Source: Phytopythium helicoides (lineage: Eukaryota; Oomycota; Peronosporomycetes; Pythiales; Pythiaceae). Taken from it: a DNA stretch of 64,000 nt. Positions 32,801-44,131 of the stretch are shown one piece after another. Position 1 is the stretch's first letter, and each line of letters opens with the position of its first letter. A model generated the notes under the pieces. The model ran no database searches, was not told the DNA's origin, and saw nothing but the letters and a program-made list of their open reading frames with translations. The DNA is taken from positions 124,001 to 188,000 of the forward strand of contig JANFNE010000068.1 in the NCBI GenBank assembly GCA_024867545.1. The letters run 5' to 3'. Made by a program: the position numbers and the translations under genes.

Positions 32801-34436
32801 GGCCTCCAAATGCAGTGTTCTGGCTAATACGCACAGCTAGAGCTTCTACGTCGCACTGGGTATTACCGATGTGAAGAGTATGAAGACGCGGTGCAAGCTC
32901 AAGAGATGCAATCGTGGAAGATGAAAGCTGGGGGATGGAGAAGAAATCGCCTGATCCTCCGTTCGCACTGCCACGAACGAGAATTCCGCCCCATCGGATT
33001 GTACACAGTTGTAGACAACGCCGCATCAATGCCCGGACGCCTTTCGACCCGATGCGCCGGACACCATCCATGATGAGAGATTCAAGAAATGGGCATGCGT
33101 TGGCAATCGAGATTGCGCTGTCATCGGTGAGACGAAAGCATCCAGTAATGTCAATGCGCTTGAGCAAAGCGCCGGTTACGTGTGATGATGATCTTTTGCC
33201 GCTTGAAGCAGGACGCAATGCCACTTGTGTTTCGGGTCTCTCGCTTTGAGCTCCAAGCAGAAGGGCGATTCCTGCATCTGATATGTCGGAGCAGAAAGCG
33301 AGACTGATCACGGTAAGTTCAGGACATCTACTGGTACCTCCCTGACTGTCACTGCATATACACAACGATTGCAACGCGTCGTCATCAACCAGCGAGCATG
33401 ATGAAAGATCTAGTTTCTTGATGTTGGCGAGTGCCCCGACTCGCGCGAGTGTAGCGATTGCGCTCACTCGGAGATTCGAGGTTTGAGCGAGCGAAAGCGT
33501 TTCAATGGCAGCGCTACTAACCCCAAACCTCGGTAATCCGAGCAAGTTGAGCCCTTCCACAAGCGGGAGACCAACCAAGAGTAGCTCCTTCAGCCTGAGT
33601 CCTGTGGTGACTGTGGCCATGAGTAACGCAAGCACGCCCGAATCGGTCACCTTGGTGCAGTAGCTGATGTCAAGGCAGGAAATCCTTCTCGTCGCCCCTG
33701 GCGTAGCAGCAAAGCCCAGGTTTTTGGCTGCCGATTGCTCCGCAAAGGCCGCAACGCCGTAGTCGGTGATGCGGCGGCAGCGCGCAAGCACAATCCTGAC
33801 GAGCGAGAGGCACTTCCTCGCGACGACCCGCGCGAAGTGGTCGTCCACCCACTCGCACGACGACACATCCAGCTCGATGAGCGTGGTTGGCACGACATCG
33901 CTCGCGACGACAGCGGCGTCGAGCTCTGGGCACTGCGTCAGGCGGAGGCATCGGAGCGCGTCAGGCGCGAGCGCCGAGAGGAAGCAGGCGATCCCTCGCG
34001 CAGTCACCGCGCGCGCCGACCCGTCGAGCGCGAAGACGCGCACCGCCGGCGGTTGGTCGGCCGGCAGCAGCGCCCGCGCGCGCGCGAGCCACCGGTCCGA
34101 GACGCGGAAGCCGCCGAGGTCGACGGCCTGGCGCACTGCGTGGCACTCGGCGTCCGCGAACACGAGCGCCAGCGGCGGCGCCTGCTCGGCGGCTACGGCG
34201 CTGCCGTCGCGCTGCTGGTTGGCGCAGGCGGCGGCGGGGGCGTCGGCCACGGGCGCCAGGCGCCGCTGCGGCTTGCGGCGCCGCTGCGAGGGCCGCCTCG
34301 CGGTCGCCATGGGCGGCCAGGCGCCATGCTGACGGGGACTCGCCGCGGCCCTTGGGGGATGCCGCCGTTTGGTACCTACGGCCGCCCCCTCCGCTTGAGG
34401 CATACTCACGCCAAGTGAAATGTCATCATTTGTCAT
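29884..34436 (-). CDS. LRR-IQ-coiled-coil protein, 1,491 aa
   Basis: Two long ORFs, 34436-31264 and 31186-29884, are joined by a 77-nt intron (CTCAT|GTACGT to TTTTAG|GATCC). The junction reads FFRSLMILKRIVQFSS and restores a single frame. An Arg/Pro/Gln-rich N-terminus is followed by about 15-18 cysteine-containing leucine-rich repeats of the F-box/AMN1 kind (LDISYCTKVTDSGVLAL, LESCEQIRDAGIEGIAQ). No F-box is recognisable. From about residue 720, repeated IQ-like motifs appear (ICIQRYARGQLARR, RCIQRAFRAFVARV, RAIQRVFRGFVGRK, ARRIQSIVRGHLAR), each a potential calmodulin or EF-hand light-chain site. The last 150-200 residues form a coiled coil. LRR plus IQ proteins are common in cilia and cytoskeletal scaffolds. 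Its partner could be any calmodulin; the nearby giant EF-hand protein is an appealing but untested candidate. Confidence 0.82.
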
Positions 34437-34524
34437 TCCAGGAGGAGGGCCGTATAGATCCTTCGCTCACGGTCGGGCTCGCGAAGGGGGCTGGATTGGA
34501 GAGGGAGGGAGCAGAGCGGAAAGC

Positions 34525-37223
34525 ATGGCGGACGTGGCGACGTTCGCGGAGCTCAACGCGGCGCTCAAGCGCGAGAACTACGCGCGCGCGGTCGACATCT
34601 GCAACAAGAGTGCGTGCTGAGGTGGGCGGCGGCGGGTGGCGGGCCGCGGTGGCTCACCGCGCTCCCTTGCTGCCGAGACAGTCCGCGCCAAGGCGCCCGA
34701 CGACGTGGACGCCATCAAGATCAAGTGCGTGGCGCTCATCCGGCTCGAGAAGGTGCGCGGCTGCTGCGAGCTGAGGAAGGGGGAGATGAGACTGACGGGC
34801 GACTCTCGCTAGTTCGACAAGGCGCTCGAGATCGCGGCCAAGTACGACTTCCTCGCGACGGAGAAGGCCTACTGCCTGTACCGCCTCAAGAAGGTGCGCA
34901 CGCGCCTGGCTACAAACTGCCAGGGCCTGGCTAATGCGAAGCGCTTGTTTCTCTGCAGGACGATGAGGCACTCGCGATCTTGAGCGGCGGGGAGCTGGCG
35001 GCGAAGTCGTCGGCGCAGCTGCATCTCGCGGCGCAGCTGGTAGCCAACAACTGCTGCCATTTTGCTCAGCGCTCAGCAACACAGCTGACAGGCGATTGGA
35101 TTGTTTTCGCAGCACTTTCGACAGGGCAACTTTGCCAAGAGCATTGAGATCTACGAGTACCTGCTGACGCAAGCCCAGGAGGTAGTTGGTCTCGCTGGAA
35201 AGCTGGTGCATGAACGAATCCATGCTGATATCGGATACATGTAGGGTGATGACCTGATGGAGCTTCGCGCGAACCTCGTGGCTGCCTATGCGAGTGCTGG
35301 ACGTGGCGCCGAGCTTCAGGAGCGCTCGATCCCGGTAAGTTTTTCGGCCCAGTAGTGAGAGACCGCCTCAGTTACTTACATTCGCACCTGGGTAGGAGGA
35401 GGACAGCTTCGAAGTGGCTTTCAACAAGTCGTTCATTGCGATTCAGTCTGGTGACTGGGCAGTGGCTGCCGAGCATCTTGCACTCGCTGAGAGTACGATC
35501 GTTTGGCGTACAGAACCAACACAAACCCTGTTGACTAAGTCGAGCCTTTTGTGATATGCAGAGCTGTGCCGGGAAACGTTTGAGGCTGAAGGCGTTTCTG
35601 CTGCTGAAATCGAAGAGGAAGTGGCGACCATCAAGATCCAGCTGGCATTTGTAAAGCAGATGCAAGGCGACGTGGATGGAGCTCTCTCGGACTACCGCAA
35701 CATTCTCAAGACCAAGTATGTTCGCCGCTCGTATTTCTCGAGACGAAGTTGCCTTTACTTACACGGGACGTCCGCTATGGTAGGCTGAAGAACCAGGCGA
35801 TTGGCGCAGTGGCATCGAACAACATTGTGGCGATTCGCAACGACCGCGACCTGCTTGACTCGCTTAAGCGCCTGAAGGCTATTGACAACGCGGTACTCAC
35901 GGACAAGCTAAGTCCAAGCCAGCAGGAAGCTGTGTTGGTCAACCGTGCGCTGATCCTCTGCCTTCTAAACAAGGTGGAATGCTGTTTCCCTGCTTCTATT
36001 TTGTCCACAACAATATGTCTAACCTGCGTTCTGGTGGTTGTCTAGGTGGACGAGTGCCGCGAGACACTGAAGACTATCAAGGAGCGCTTTCCAGAGTCGA
36101 AGGCGACGGCAGAGGTCATCGTTTTACTTGCAATCAAGGACCAGTCGCCTACTGCTGCCATCGACCAGCTCCAAAGCAACCTCAGTGTTGGCGGGCGCCT
36201 TGGTTTGGCGCATGTTTTCATTACACAGGGTGCGATCACTATGAAAGGTGCAGTTTCCAACAATGCTGACCGCTCTCTGGTCGGTGTTTTGCAGGGGAGC
36301 TCGCGAAGGCAGCCGAGTGCATCAACTCTGTGGAAGAGATCGCTTTTACGCCAGGAACTGTGGCTACGCTCGTGGCTCTGTACGAAGCTGCTGGCGACTC
36401 GACTGCCGCTCTAGGCGTCTTGAAGCGCGCGCTTGACCACCACAAGCAGGCGGACTACACGTCCGAGCAGGCGATGAAGATTCGTGAGGGCGATTGCTCC
36501 TTCAAAATCCAGAAGAAGCAGTACCGCGAGGCCGCGGATGCATATCTGGAGTTGCTTGAAGGCGAGAGCGCCGGCGCACTCGACCGCGAGCTGCGCCTTC
36601 GCTCGATGGCGTCCCTTGTTGTTGCTCTGTAAGTGTTGACAATATGCATGGTGTGTGCTCGAACTCGCCAACTAACTGCCTGCTTTCATAAACGAACACG
36701 CAGATCGTATTGCGACCCGAAGGCAGCCGAGGCGCGCTGTGCAATGCTCCCGTCTCTGGAAGAGAGTACTGTGGATCCGACCGAACTCGAGCAGCAGGCA
36801 CAGCGCTCGAGCCGACTCGTCTCGAAGCTGGCGGCAGCGGCGACCGACAAGAAGCAGGAGCGGAAGCGTGCCGCCAAGAGCCCTGAGGCGATTGCCCGCA
36901 AGCGTGCGAAGCGCAAGGAAGCGTATCTCGCAGGTCTGCGTGCGCGGCCGGACTACAACCCGACCATTGGGCTCATCAACCCGGACCCGGAGCGGTGGAT
37001 CCCGCGCAAACAGCGGTCGCATGGCAAGCGTGGTCGACGCGGTCGCAACCGGTTCGTCGGTGCTCAGGGTGCGGGCATGGGCACGGAGAAGGACGCCTTG
37101 AAGCTGGACGCAGCCGCACGCGCTGCTCGAAAGGCGGAGGCTGGTGAAGAGAAGAAGGCAGTGGTTGTGTCGAGCAGCCAGACGGCGCCGACGCGCAAGT
37201 CCAAGAAGAAGAAGCGCAGATGA
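34525..37223 (+). CDS. SRP72: Signal recognition particle subunit SRP72
   Basis: Twelve exons are inferred: 34525-34609, 34682-34752, 34813-34893, 34959-35039, 35113-35181, 35245-35334, 35396-35492, 35562-35715, 35784-35973, 36046-36229, 36295-36628, 36704-37223, encoding 651 aa. Tetratricopeptide-like helices run through most of the protein (NYARAVDICNK, FDKALEIAAKYDF, HFRQGNFAKSIEIYEYLL). The C-terminal basic region contains PDPERWIPRKQRS, the SRP72 RNA-binding signature, then Lys/Arg-rich segments ending KKKKRR. SRP72 pairs with SRP68 on the S domain of SRP RNA to target secretory proteins to the ER. All twelve exons are phase-consistent. It is divergent from the LRR-IQ gene with 88 bp between start codons. 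Confidence 0.93.
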
Positions 37224-37522
37224 GCATCCCGCGTGCGCCGTGTGCGTGAACGCGTCGACAGGTGTCTAGATGCCACATAGCAGGACGTGCGTCACTGGCA
37301 TAGCTCGCCAGTGTCCAAAACATGAAGGGAGAAACACGATGCCGCCACCAGGTTGGCTTTGCTGTTCATGTCTGTCTAGTAGATGCTGTTTTATTCGCCG
37401 CTAGAGAAGTTTGGCGCGAGCGTCCGGCGCCGGGCGAACGAAGAACTAATACCGCCCAAGCACGAGCAGCAGACGGCCACGCGACCCAACCGGCGGCGCA
37501 ACGGACGCAAGTGCACACGTGC

Positions 37523-38232
37523 TTAGACCGTCGACATGCTGGGTGCCTTGTCCCGCAGGTAGAAGAGCTTGGCGCGGCGCACGCGCTTCTTGCCCTTGTG
37601 GATGAAGGCCTCCCGCAGCACCTTGACGCTCTGGAGCAGCGGCGAGTGCAGGAAGATCTTTTGCTCGTAGCCGTAGCCGCCAATATGCTGCAGTCGTCGC
37701 GCGTTAGCTCCCCCTGCCCTCTGTCTGCCAGCATCTCGCAGCACGCACATTACGAATGACGAAGGAGCTGCCCGTGCCGCGGTTCCGCCGCGCGAGCACC
37801 ACGCCCTTGACGCGCTGCACGCGGCCGCTCGTCCGGCTCAGCAGGTACTGTCGTGCACGCCCCCATCAGCCTCCGCACCTCGTCGCCGTCGGCCAGCACG
37901 GCGCCCCGCTCACCTGCACCTCGACCGAGTCGCCGGGCTTGAACGCGTCGATGGCCTTGTCCTTGAGCGAGTTGTCCACCGCCTCGGCGTTCAGCTGCTG
38001 CAGCAGCGCGGCCGCCCTGCGCGCACCCACTCGCTCGTCAGCGCCGCGCCACCCACCTCTGCAGCCGTCCGCCGCACCGTTTGGTCGGGATCTTGAGCTT
38101 GCTGCGCTCCTTGGGCGCCGCCTCCACGCCCGCCGCCTGCTGCGAGAAGAGCGCGCGCGCGCCCAACAGCGACGGGCGCCCGGCCAGGCGCGAGGCGCCG
38201 CCCGCGAGGCTCTTGACGGCAGCGGCCAGCAT
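37523..38232 (-). CDS. MRPL19: Mitochondrial ribosomal protein bL19
   Basis: Four exons (38232-38078, 38016-37914, 37847-37749, 37687-37523) encode 173 aa. The N-terminus (LAAAVKSLAGGASRLAGRPS and onward) is basic and Ala/Ser-rich, a likely mitochondrial targeting peptide. The bL19 core follows: FKPGDSVEVQ, SGRVQRVKGVVLARRNRGTG, SSFVIRN, GYGYEQKIFLHSPLLQSVKVL, and KVRRAKLFYLRD-like ending (here KRVRRAKLFYLRDKA). bL19 sits at the subunit interface of the large ribosomal subunit. Upstream in-frame ATGs exist to 38316, but the presequence starting at 38232 is the most typical. Introns are 61-66 nt and two of three start GTGCG. Confidence 0.93.
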
Positions 38233-38530
38233 CGTGCGGCTCCGGTCGGTCGGTGATTGAATGGCGGCTCGACATGGGGGGATGGAACCGTGAAAAACCA
38301 TAAGATTAAATATCACAGGTAATCATGTGAGTGGACCACCCGACAATCGCTGAGCGAGAACATGTTGCAGTCCATCTTGCCCAGCCTGCCAATTCGACAG
38401 GCAGCAAAAACAACGAACGACTCTCTCGAAGATCCGGATTCAGCATCCTCGCAAACGTTCCCAAGAGAACCGCACAAGTAAACCATGACTTCCATGTCGA
38501 TTGCATTGACTTTGAAGCGTGGACTCTCAC

Positions 38531-39952
38531 TTACACCTCCTCGTCCGAGAACTCGTCGTCGCCGTCGATGAGCGCACGCTTGAGGTCGCTCACGGACGGG
38601 CCCTTCTCGTCCGGGTACAGCTGGCTCTGAGCTCTCCACGACTGGATTGATTCCTCGAGGAAGCGGTACACGAACAACCCCAGCATGATAAAGATCAGAC
38701 CAACAATGTCCGAAGTGTGCAGCGGCTGGTGTTCTGGCATGAATGGGAACGTGAACGCCACGTTTCCAAGCGGCACCATTATCGTCAGAGCCTGCAATCA
38801 AGTCAAACCACCACACGGGAGTCAGCACCCCAAAACCGCACATCCTCCATTGCGTCGCTGTAAAACGCACTAGCCACAAGATGTTGGCGCTCCCGAACTT
38901 GAGAATCAAAATGATCAGCAGGTTGAACCCGACATTGAACAAGATGTAGGCGGTCACAAACAGCGGCGCGCGCGCGCAGTCATCCTTGTGCGGCCCATCC
39001 GTGACCGTATTGTGGCCCGTGTAGCACTTGAAGCCTGCGTACAGGTTCTCGAACAGGTGGCTCGGCTCTACAGGCGTCTCCCCCAGCATTGCCGCCGGAA
39101 CGGTGAGCGGCACGGCAAAGAGAAACTGGAAGATCGCGATCCAGCCGTTCAGGTACACAGCGTCAAGCTCGGTCTCGCCCAGCGCCTTTTCCTTGTAGAC
39201 GCTCGACAAGCACATGGGCACGCAGCTCACGATCATGACAATCGACCACAGGATGACGAGGTGTCCGCTGGAGCCTCCGCTCGAGCTGCCGGAGTCTCCC
39301 GCGCCGAGGACGATGAGCAGCCCAATCGTGACCGTTACGGCACCGATATACTGGTAAACCGAGTACTTAGTCTTGAGGAGAAGCGAGGAGATGGCCATCG
39401 ACACGGGGATCGCGGCCTGGCCGAGCAGGATGATGAGGGAGCCGCCGAGGTAGGTGGCTGCAAACACCTGCAGGATGCCGGCGACCGAATCGAGACCGCC
39501 CATAACGGCAAACTTGCGCTTGGGGACGCTTCGCTGCTCCTTGGTGATGGCGCTGCCGTACTTGATCATGGGCAGGATGTAGGCGAAGCTCACGGGGATC
39601 TGTGGGTCGCCGTTAGTCTAGTGCCGTCACGCGCAGCAGTATCGGACGGACGCACGTATACGAAGGTCGTCAGGAGGTTCAGGAACGTCGGGTAGTTGTG
39701 CATGGGGATGGTCTGCAGCCTGCGCACGACGCGTTAGTGGGCGTCAGTCATCGCTCGCGAGCTCGCCGCAGCTCGCCGCGCACTTCTGGAAGACTGCAGG
39801 AGCCACACGCGCCGCGTTAGCCCTGCCGACCCGCCCGCCCCCAGCACGCCGCACGCACTCTTGTTGCCCAGTCCCACGAAGACCATGGCCACGAAGCTCC
39901 CGACGAGCTTCCCATCGCGCTCCGGCGCCTGCGGTTCGCCCCGCCGCCCCAT
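38531..39952 (-). CDS. CRT-like transporter (drug/metabolite transporter superfamily)
   Basis: Five exons are inferred: 39952-39859, 39793-39784, 39719-39656, 39599-38871, 38791-38531, encoding 385 aa. Exon 2 is only 10 nt (TCTTCCAGAA) but restores NKIFQKLQTIPMHNYPTFLN, the conserved first-helix region of the chloroquine-resistance-transporter-like family. About ten membrane spans follow, including repeated Gly/Ser-rich helices (SLIILLGQAAIPVSMAISS). A Cys-bearing loop (CYTGHNTVTDGPHKDDC) lies between later spans, as in CRT proteins. Relatives in Plasmodium export peptides and drugs from the digestive vacuole, and plant CLTs move glutathione across plastid envelopes. The substrate here is unknown. 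The acidic C-tail (DGDDEFSDEEV) probably ends the protein, although a donor-like GTGTAAGT overlaps the stop. Confidence 0.87.
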
Positions 39953-40054
39953 GCCGCGCGTCTTTCCTTTCTCCGGATCAAGGAAGGATCCGGGAGTGAT
40001 GGTCCGCCGAGCGGGTTGCCGCTCGACGCGCGCCACTCCACTCGCCCTTTCGCC

Positions 40055-41386
40055 ATGGCGCTCGCCCCCGTGGGCGCCGCGTTCCTCGCGAGCATCGTGG
40101 CCACCGGCTGGGCGGCCGTGGCGTTTGTGCTCACGCCGCTCGTGCTGATCGTCGCGCTGCTCGCGGCCGCACGGGCGCCGGCGGCTGCGCGGGATGGCGC
40201 GGCGCGCGCCTACCGCGGCGTCGTGCGCTTCGTGTGCGTTGGATTGTTATGGAGGTGGCGGATGGCTCATTGACGACTGACTGGTGGCGTCGGCAGGCAA
40301 TGGGCCTGGATGGGGCAGGTCGCCATGCTGCTGGGTGCGACCAGCCTGGGCGAGGACGGCTCGTGCAACGAGAGACTGACTTGACCTTCTCCGCAGAGCG
40401 CATGTACGGCATGCAGGTCAAGATCTACGGCGACGCGGCCACCAAGGCGCAGGAGCGCGCCATGGCAGGCGAGCCGGCGCTGTGGCTGTCGAACCACCGC
40501 ACGCGCATCGACTGGATGCTGCTCTGGTCGGTCGCGCTGCGCACCAAGACGCTCTCGGTGCTGCGCATCGTGCTCAAGGCCGAGCTGCGCAAGCTGCCCA
40601 TCTTTGGCTGGGCGATGCAGCATTTTGTCTTCATTTTCCTGGTGCGTCTTCGTCGGGATGCGCACCGCCATTTCCCCACTCGTGACTGACTTGCCGACCA
40701 TGCAGCAACGTCGCGCAGCGGAGGACCAGGGCCACGTTGCACAGATCTTACCGTTCTTGCGCCGCACGGAGCCCGAAGCAACGTACCTGCTGTTCCCAGA
40801 GGGGACGGACATGAGTGACGCCAACATGGAGAAGAGCGCCAAGTACGCCGAGAAGCTCGGGCTGCCAGTGCGCAAGTACTCGCTCTACCCTCGCACGACG
40901 GGCTGGACCTTTATGTTCCCGTTTTTCAAGCGCAGCGTGCGCGCCGTGTACGACATCACCATGTTTTACGTGGATCATGTGCCGAACGAGCGTCCGTCCG
41001 AGCTCTCGCTGCTCTCTGGGCGTACGCCGCGCACGATTCACATTTACCTGGAGCGCATCGACATTGAGGAGCTGTCGGATCTCGATGAGCAAGCGCTTGT
41101 GAAGTGGATGGAGGAGCGCTTTGAGCGCCGGGAGCGACTACTCAAGGACTTTTACGAGGACGGACATCTCCCCAATGGTGCTCAGCCAATGTACGAGGAT
41201 GCCCAGACGTCCACGGTCGCGTTGCTGGTCGCATTTTGGGCGGGGCTGATCCTGGTTGCGTGGAAGTTTGCTCTGACTGTGGGTCTGCTGTGGTCGGCGC
41301 TGCTGGGAACCATCGTGTGTATCGGCTACGTGACAATCACAGCTCTCGGACCTGGAATCGACGGGTTACTCATGTCGGTCCTGTAG
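40055..41386 (+). CDS. Lysophospholipid acyltransferase (AGPAT/LCLAT family)
   Basis: Four exons (40055-40233, 40297-40334, 40397-40641, 40706-41386) encode 380 aa. An N-terminal hydrophobic region of two helices (ASIVATGWAAVAFVLTPLVL) is followed by VQWAWMGQVAMLLERMYG. The catalytic motif is NHRTRIDW (NHx4D), and the second motif is FPEGTD. A PlsC-type C-terminal extension resembling that of lysocardiolipin/LPA acyltransferases follows (MFYVDHVPNERPSE, HIYLERIDIEEL), and the protein ends with two more membrane spans. It transfers an acyl chain from acyl-CoA to a lysophospholipid, probably in the ER. The 38-nt second exon is set by GTGCG donors at both its neighbours' ends; a 22-nt alternative fits the frame but gives a poorer helix. 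It is head-to-head with the CRT-like gene, 102 bp apart. Confidence 0.9.
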
Positions 41387-41464
41387 AGAGTGAGAGCAGG
41401 ATTCATCATTTGTCTTGCCCTTATCTCAAATGTATACGCAGAGTCGTGTTGCTTCTCATTGCTT

Positions 41465-42100
41465 TTAACTTGTCGCCGCTTGCACACTAGCTGCGTTGGC
41501 GCTACTAGCTGGCGTCCCTTGCGTGCTGTACGGCACAACCGAGATATCGAGTGCGTGACCGTCACCCACCGGATCACTGAGAGCGTCTTCATCGCTAGTC
41601 GCCTCTTCCTCTCGCTGCTGGATCCTCCGGAGCTGATCGCAAGCCATACATCCAAGCGCCACCGCAAGGAGCGCAAAGAGCCACGTGATGCAAAAGCGGT
41701 CGACTATTGCCAGGGTCACGATGATGCCGATAATGGTGATGTAGATAAAGCTCCTCTTCGCCCACTTGTGTCTTGCTCGATGGCTCCAGATTCCCAACGC
41801 GAATACGACTCCAATGAGCGCAGCCACGCCAGGGACGAGCGCGAAGACAATCGCGAGGCCAACATCGCCACTGCCACCCGCGCTGTTGTCACTGAAGTCA
41901 ACCGTTGACAGCATCAAAAGCCCTGCTGCAAAAGCTCCGAACAAAAAGGCACCGCCCAGGTCAACGAGGGAAACCAGCAAGCACAAGGTGACTCGCCACG
42001 CATTATTGTTCTCCATCGCTCGTCTTGGGCTTTCGCGACGGCGGAGGGGTTTTTGAAAGTGGGTCATTGCCGCTGCCATTGTCGCGAAAATCCAACGCAA
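41465..42100 (-). CDS. Four-span membrane protein of unknown function
   Basis: An intronless 211-aa ORF. Four hydrophobic segments are visible: ACLL-type span around VTLCLLVSLVDLGGAFLFGA and onward, VGLAIVFALVPGVAALIGVVF, SFIYITIIGIIVTLAIVD, and CITWLFALLAVALGCMAC. The C-terminal tail is acidic then Ser/Ala-rich (REEEATSDEDALSD). Possible starts are the ATG at 42100 or later Met codons (MAAAMTHF, MENNNAW); the third gives the most usual spacing to the first span. It is tail-to-tail with the acyltransferase, 78 bp between stops. No family is recognised, and its small size with four spans is compatible with a MARVEL- or tetraspan-like protein only in outline. Confidence 0.65.
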   Translation of the reverse strand: MRWIFATMAAAMTHFQKPLRRRESPRRAMENNNAWRVTLCLLVSLVDLGGAFLFGAFAAGLLMLSTVDFSDNSAGGSGDVGLAIVFALVPGVAALIGVVFALGIWSHRARHKWAKRSFIYITIIGIIVTLAIVDRFCITWLFALLAVALGCMACDQLRRIQQREEEATSDEDALSDPVGDGHALDISVVPYSTQGTPASSANAASVQAATS

Positions 42101-42365
42101 GACTGGACACAGGTCCCACTGTTTGCCACCGATGTTGAAGTGAACGACGTGTGATCACGAACTTGACAGGTAGCGCTTACTGTACACGCACCAGGCTAGC
42201 ATTGAACGGGTTCTACTGGCTCGGGACTGTGCTCGGAGCCCCCACGCGCATGCGCATCGCCGTCCCCATGGCGCAATCCGCTCCAAAATACAATATACAA
42301 TGGCACGCCATTCTGTCGGCGGTGCCGCGCCAAAACCGTTGCGAGAAGAAAGCCCTCACTCCAAG

Positions 42366-44081
42366 TCACCAGCGAGTAGACATTGGTGCTGGCGGTGGGG
42401 CGAGCAGAGGTGAGGATGGCGCCGAGCGACATGACGCACCCATGGTGATCCACGAATGACCAAGCGCCTGGCTAGCTGTGAGGCGCTTGGCTGGATCCTT
42501 TTCCAGGAGACGCATGAGCAGGTCCTGCAGCTGCTCTGACGCCGTGCAGCGATACGGAAACTCGAGTGGCTCGTGGGTACAGGAGCTCGGAGGGTAAAAT
42601 GGTGCGTAGCCGAAAACCATTTCGAACAGCAGGATGCCGGCGCTGAACATGTCGACTGCAGGCGTGTACTCGCTATCGCCATTGAGGAGCTCCGGCGCTG
42701 GAGGAAAAAAAAACGACAACAAAACGAGTGAGTCCATCGATCACCATCTCAGCGAGGGCGAAGTAGCATCAAACTTACCGATATATCCAGGGGTACCAAA
42801 GATCCCGGCGAACTGGAGCTTGGTCTCATGGGGGTCGAACGAGCGCGACGCGCCAAAGTCGCACAGCTTGATACCATTGGTATGCAACAGCACGTTGTGA
42901 GGCTTGATGTCGTGATGCACGATGTGGTTGAAGTGCAGGTACTCGAGAGCTAGCAGTAGCTGATGGAAGATGTTGCGGCACCGCACCTCCTCGAGACCCG
43001 TGCAGCCAATGATGGACGCGAGGGCCCCCGAGTCGGCTCGTTCCAACACAAAGTAGTGCGCGCCTTCGTCCTCGAATACGTCGATCAGCTTGATGATGTG
43101 CGGGTGGTTGAGCGTCTGGTGAATCTTTTGTTCGCGCACGACAGCTTGCTTTTCCTCGGCCGACATGAGGATGGATTTGGGCACGATCTTGACGGCGACT
43201 TCTTGGTGAGACGAGTTATCTTCCCCCGAGCACACCTTTCCGTACGCGCCGTTCGCGAACTGGTCGCGGATGAGGTAGCGGTTGAATGGGTCAATCTTTC
43301 GTTTCTTGTCGTGGAGCAGCGAACTCTCGGACGCCGCCCGCATGCGCGGACTCGGCTTCTTGAGTACGTTTGGCATGGACAGGTGGTGACTCAGCGTGCT
43401 GCGTAGCGCGGCAACGTCGTCCTCGTCGTCATCGCTCTCGGCCAGTGGGGCCACCCGTCCGCTACCACTGGCTAGACTGTGTGTGCTGCTGCTACTGTTG
43501 CTACTGTTGTTGGAGCCGTCGGACCCAACCTGCACTACGTCTGGGCTGTCGGCCAGTGACAGGAGCGGCGGGTTGGGCGGCGACGAGACGGTCTGGAACG
43601 TCACGCTGCGCTTAACTGGCGTGGCGGCCCTCTCCTCTGGCGTCGCGGGGGCCGCGACCTTGACGGGGGCAACTGGGGCCCCCTCGACCTCTTGCTCCAT
43701 GGGCTCATCCTCGTCCACGGGCTCGTCGGCGTCGACGACCGAGTCGGTGCGGCGGCGGCGCTGCAGCGCGGCGACCCGTGCCTGCTCCATGCTGAGCGAG
43801 CGCAGATAGTTGGGGTCGCCGCTGTTGCGGTCGCGGAAGGTGGCGGGGTCGGCGCCGCAGCGCACGCGGTTGCAGATGACGATGTCCTGCTCGAGCACGC
43901 TGAAGTTGCGCAGCAACACGAGCTGCTGGCAGCTCTTGCGCATCTGACCGCTCGTCTCAGCCGCGATGGCCGTGGCCGCCATGTCGGATGTCGGGTGCTC
44001 GGGCTTGGAGTGCGAGCGCCGGAATAGCCCGGCGCGGCCCAGGCGCACGAGCGCCACGTCTCGCGCCGACAGCGGCTCCAT
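42366..44081 (-). CDS. Serine/threonine protein kinase with long disordered N-terminus
   Basis: Exon 1 (44081-42779) and a second exon from 42697 down join at GYIAPELLN. The N-terminal 270 residues are low-complexity with Ser/Asn, acidic and Pro/Ala-rich tracts. Kinase motifs are FANGAYGKVCSG (glycine loop), VAVKIV, EQKIHQTLNHPHIIKL (alpha-C Glu region), HHDIKPHNVLL, DFGASRSF and GTPGYIAPE. The usual HRD is HHD; the catalytic Asp and the Lys of DxKxxN are kept, so it should be active. CAMK-like features are seen but no regulatory domain. The end is GHSWI followed by a short tail to the stop at 42366; a 51-nt GT-AG segment (GTGCGTCATG to CCGCCAG) in that tail may be an optional in-frame intron. 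A (CTGG)6 repeat lies in the presumed 5' leader. Confidence 0.88.
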
Positions 44082-44107
44082 GGCTCTGCCTGTCGTCTGG
44101 CTGTCGT

Positions 44108-44131
44108 CTGGCTGGCTGGCTGGCTGGCTGG
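44108..44131. repeat. (CTGG)6 microsatellite
   Basis: Six perfect CTGG units 27 bp upstream of the kinase start codon (CCAG on the sense strand). It probably sits in the 5' untranslated region or promoter. Confidence 0.9.

Noticed and set aside
33887..34774. 295-aa plus-strand Arg/Ala-rich ORF
   Set aside because: It is opposite the GC-rich start of the LRR-IQ gene and overlaps SRP72 exon 1; composition is that of a shadow frame.
40297..40318. 22-nt microexon in the acyltransferase gene
   Set aside because: It fits the frame, but a 38-nt exon with GTGCG donors gives VQWAWMGQVAMLLERMYG, which is a better membrane helix and matches the family.
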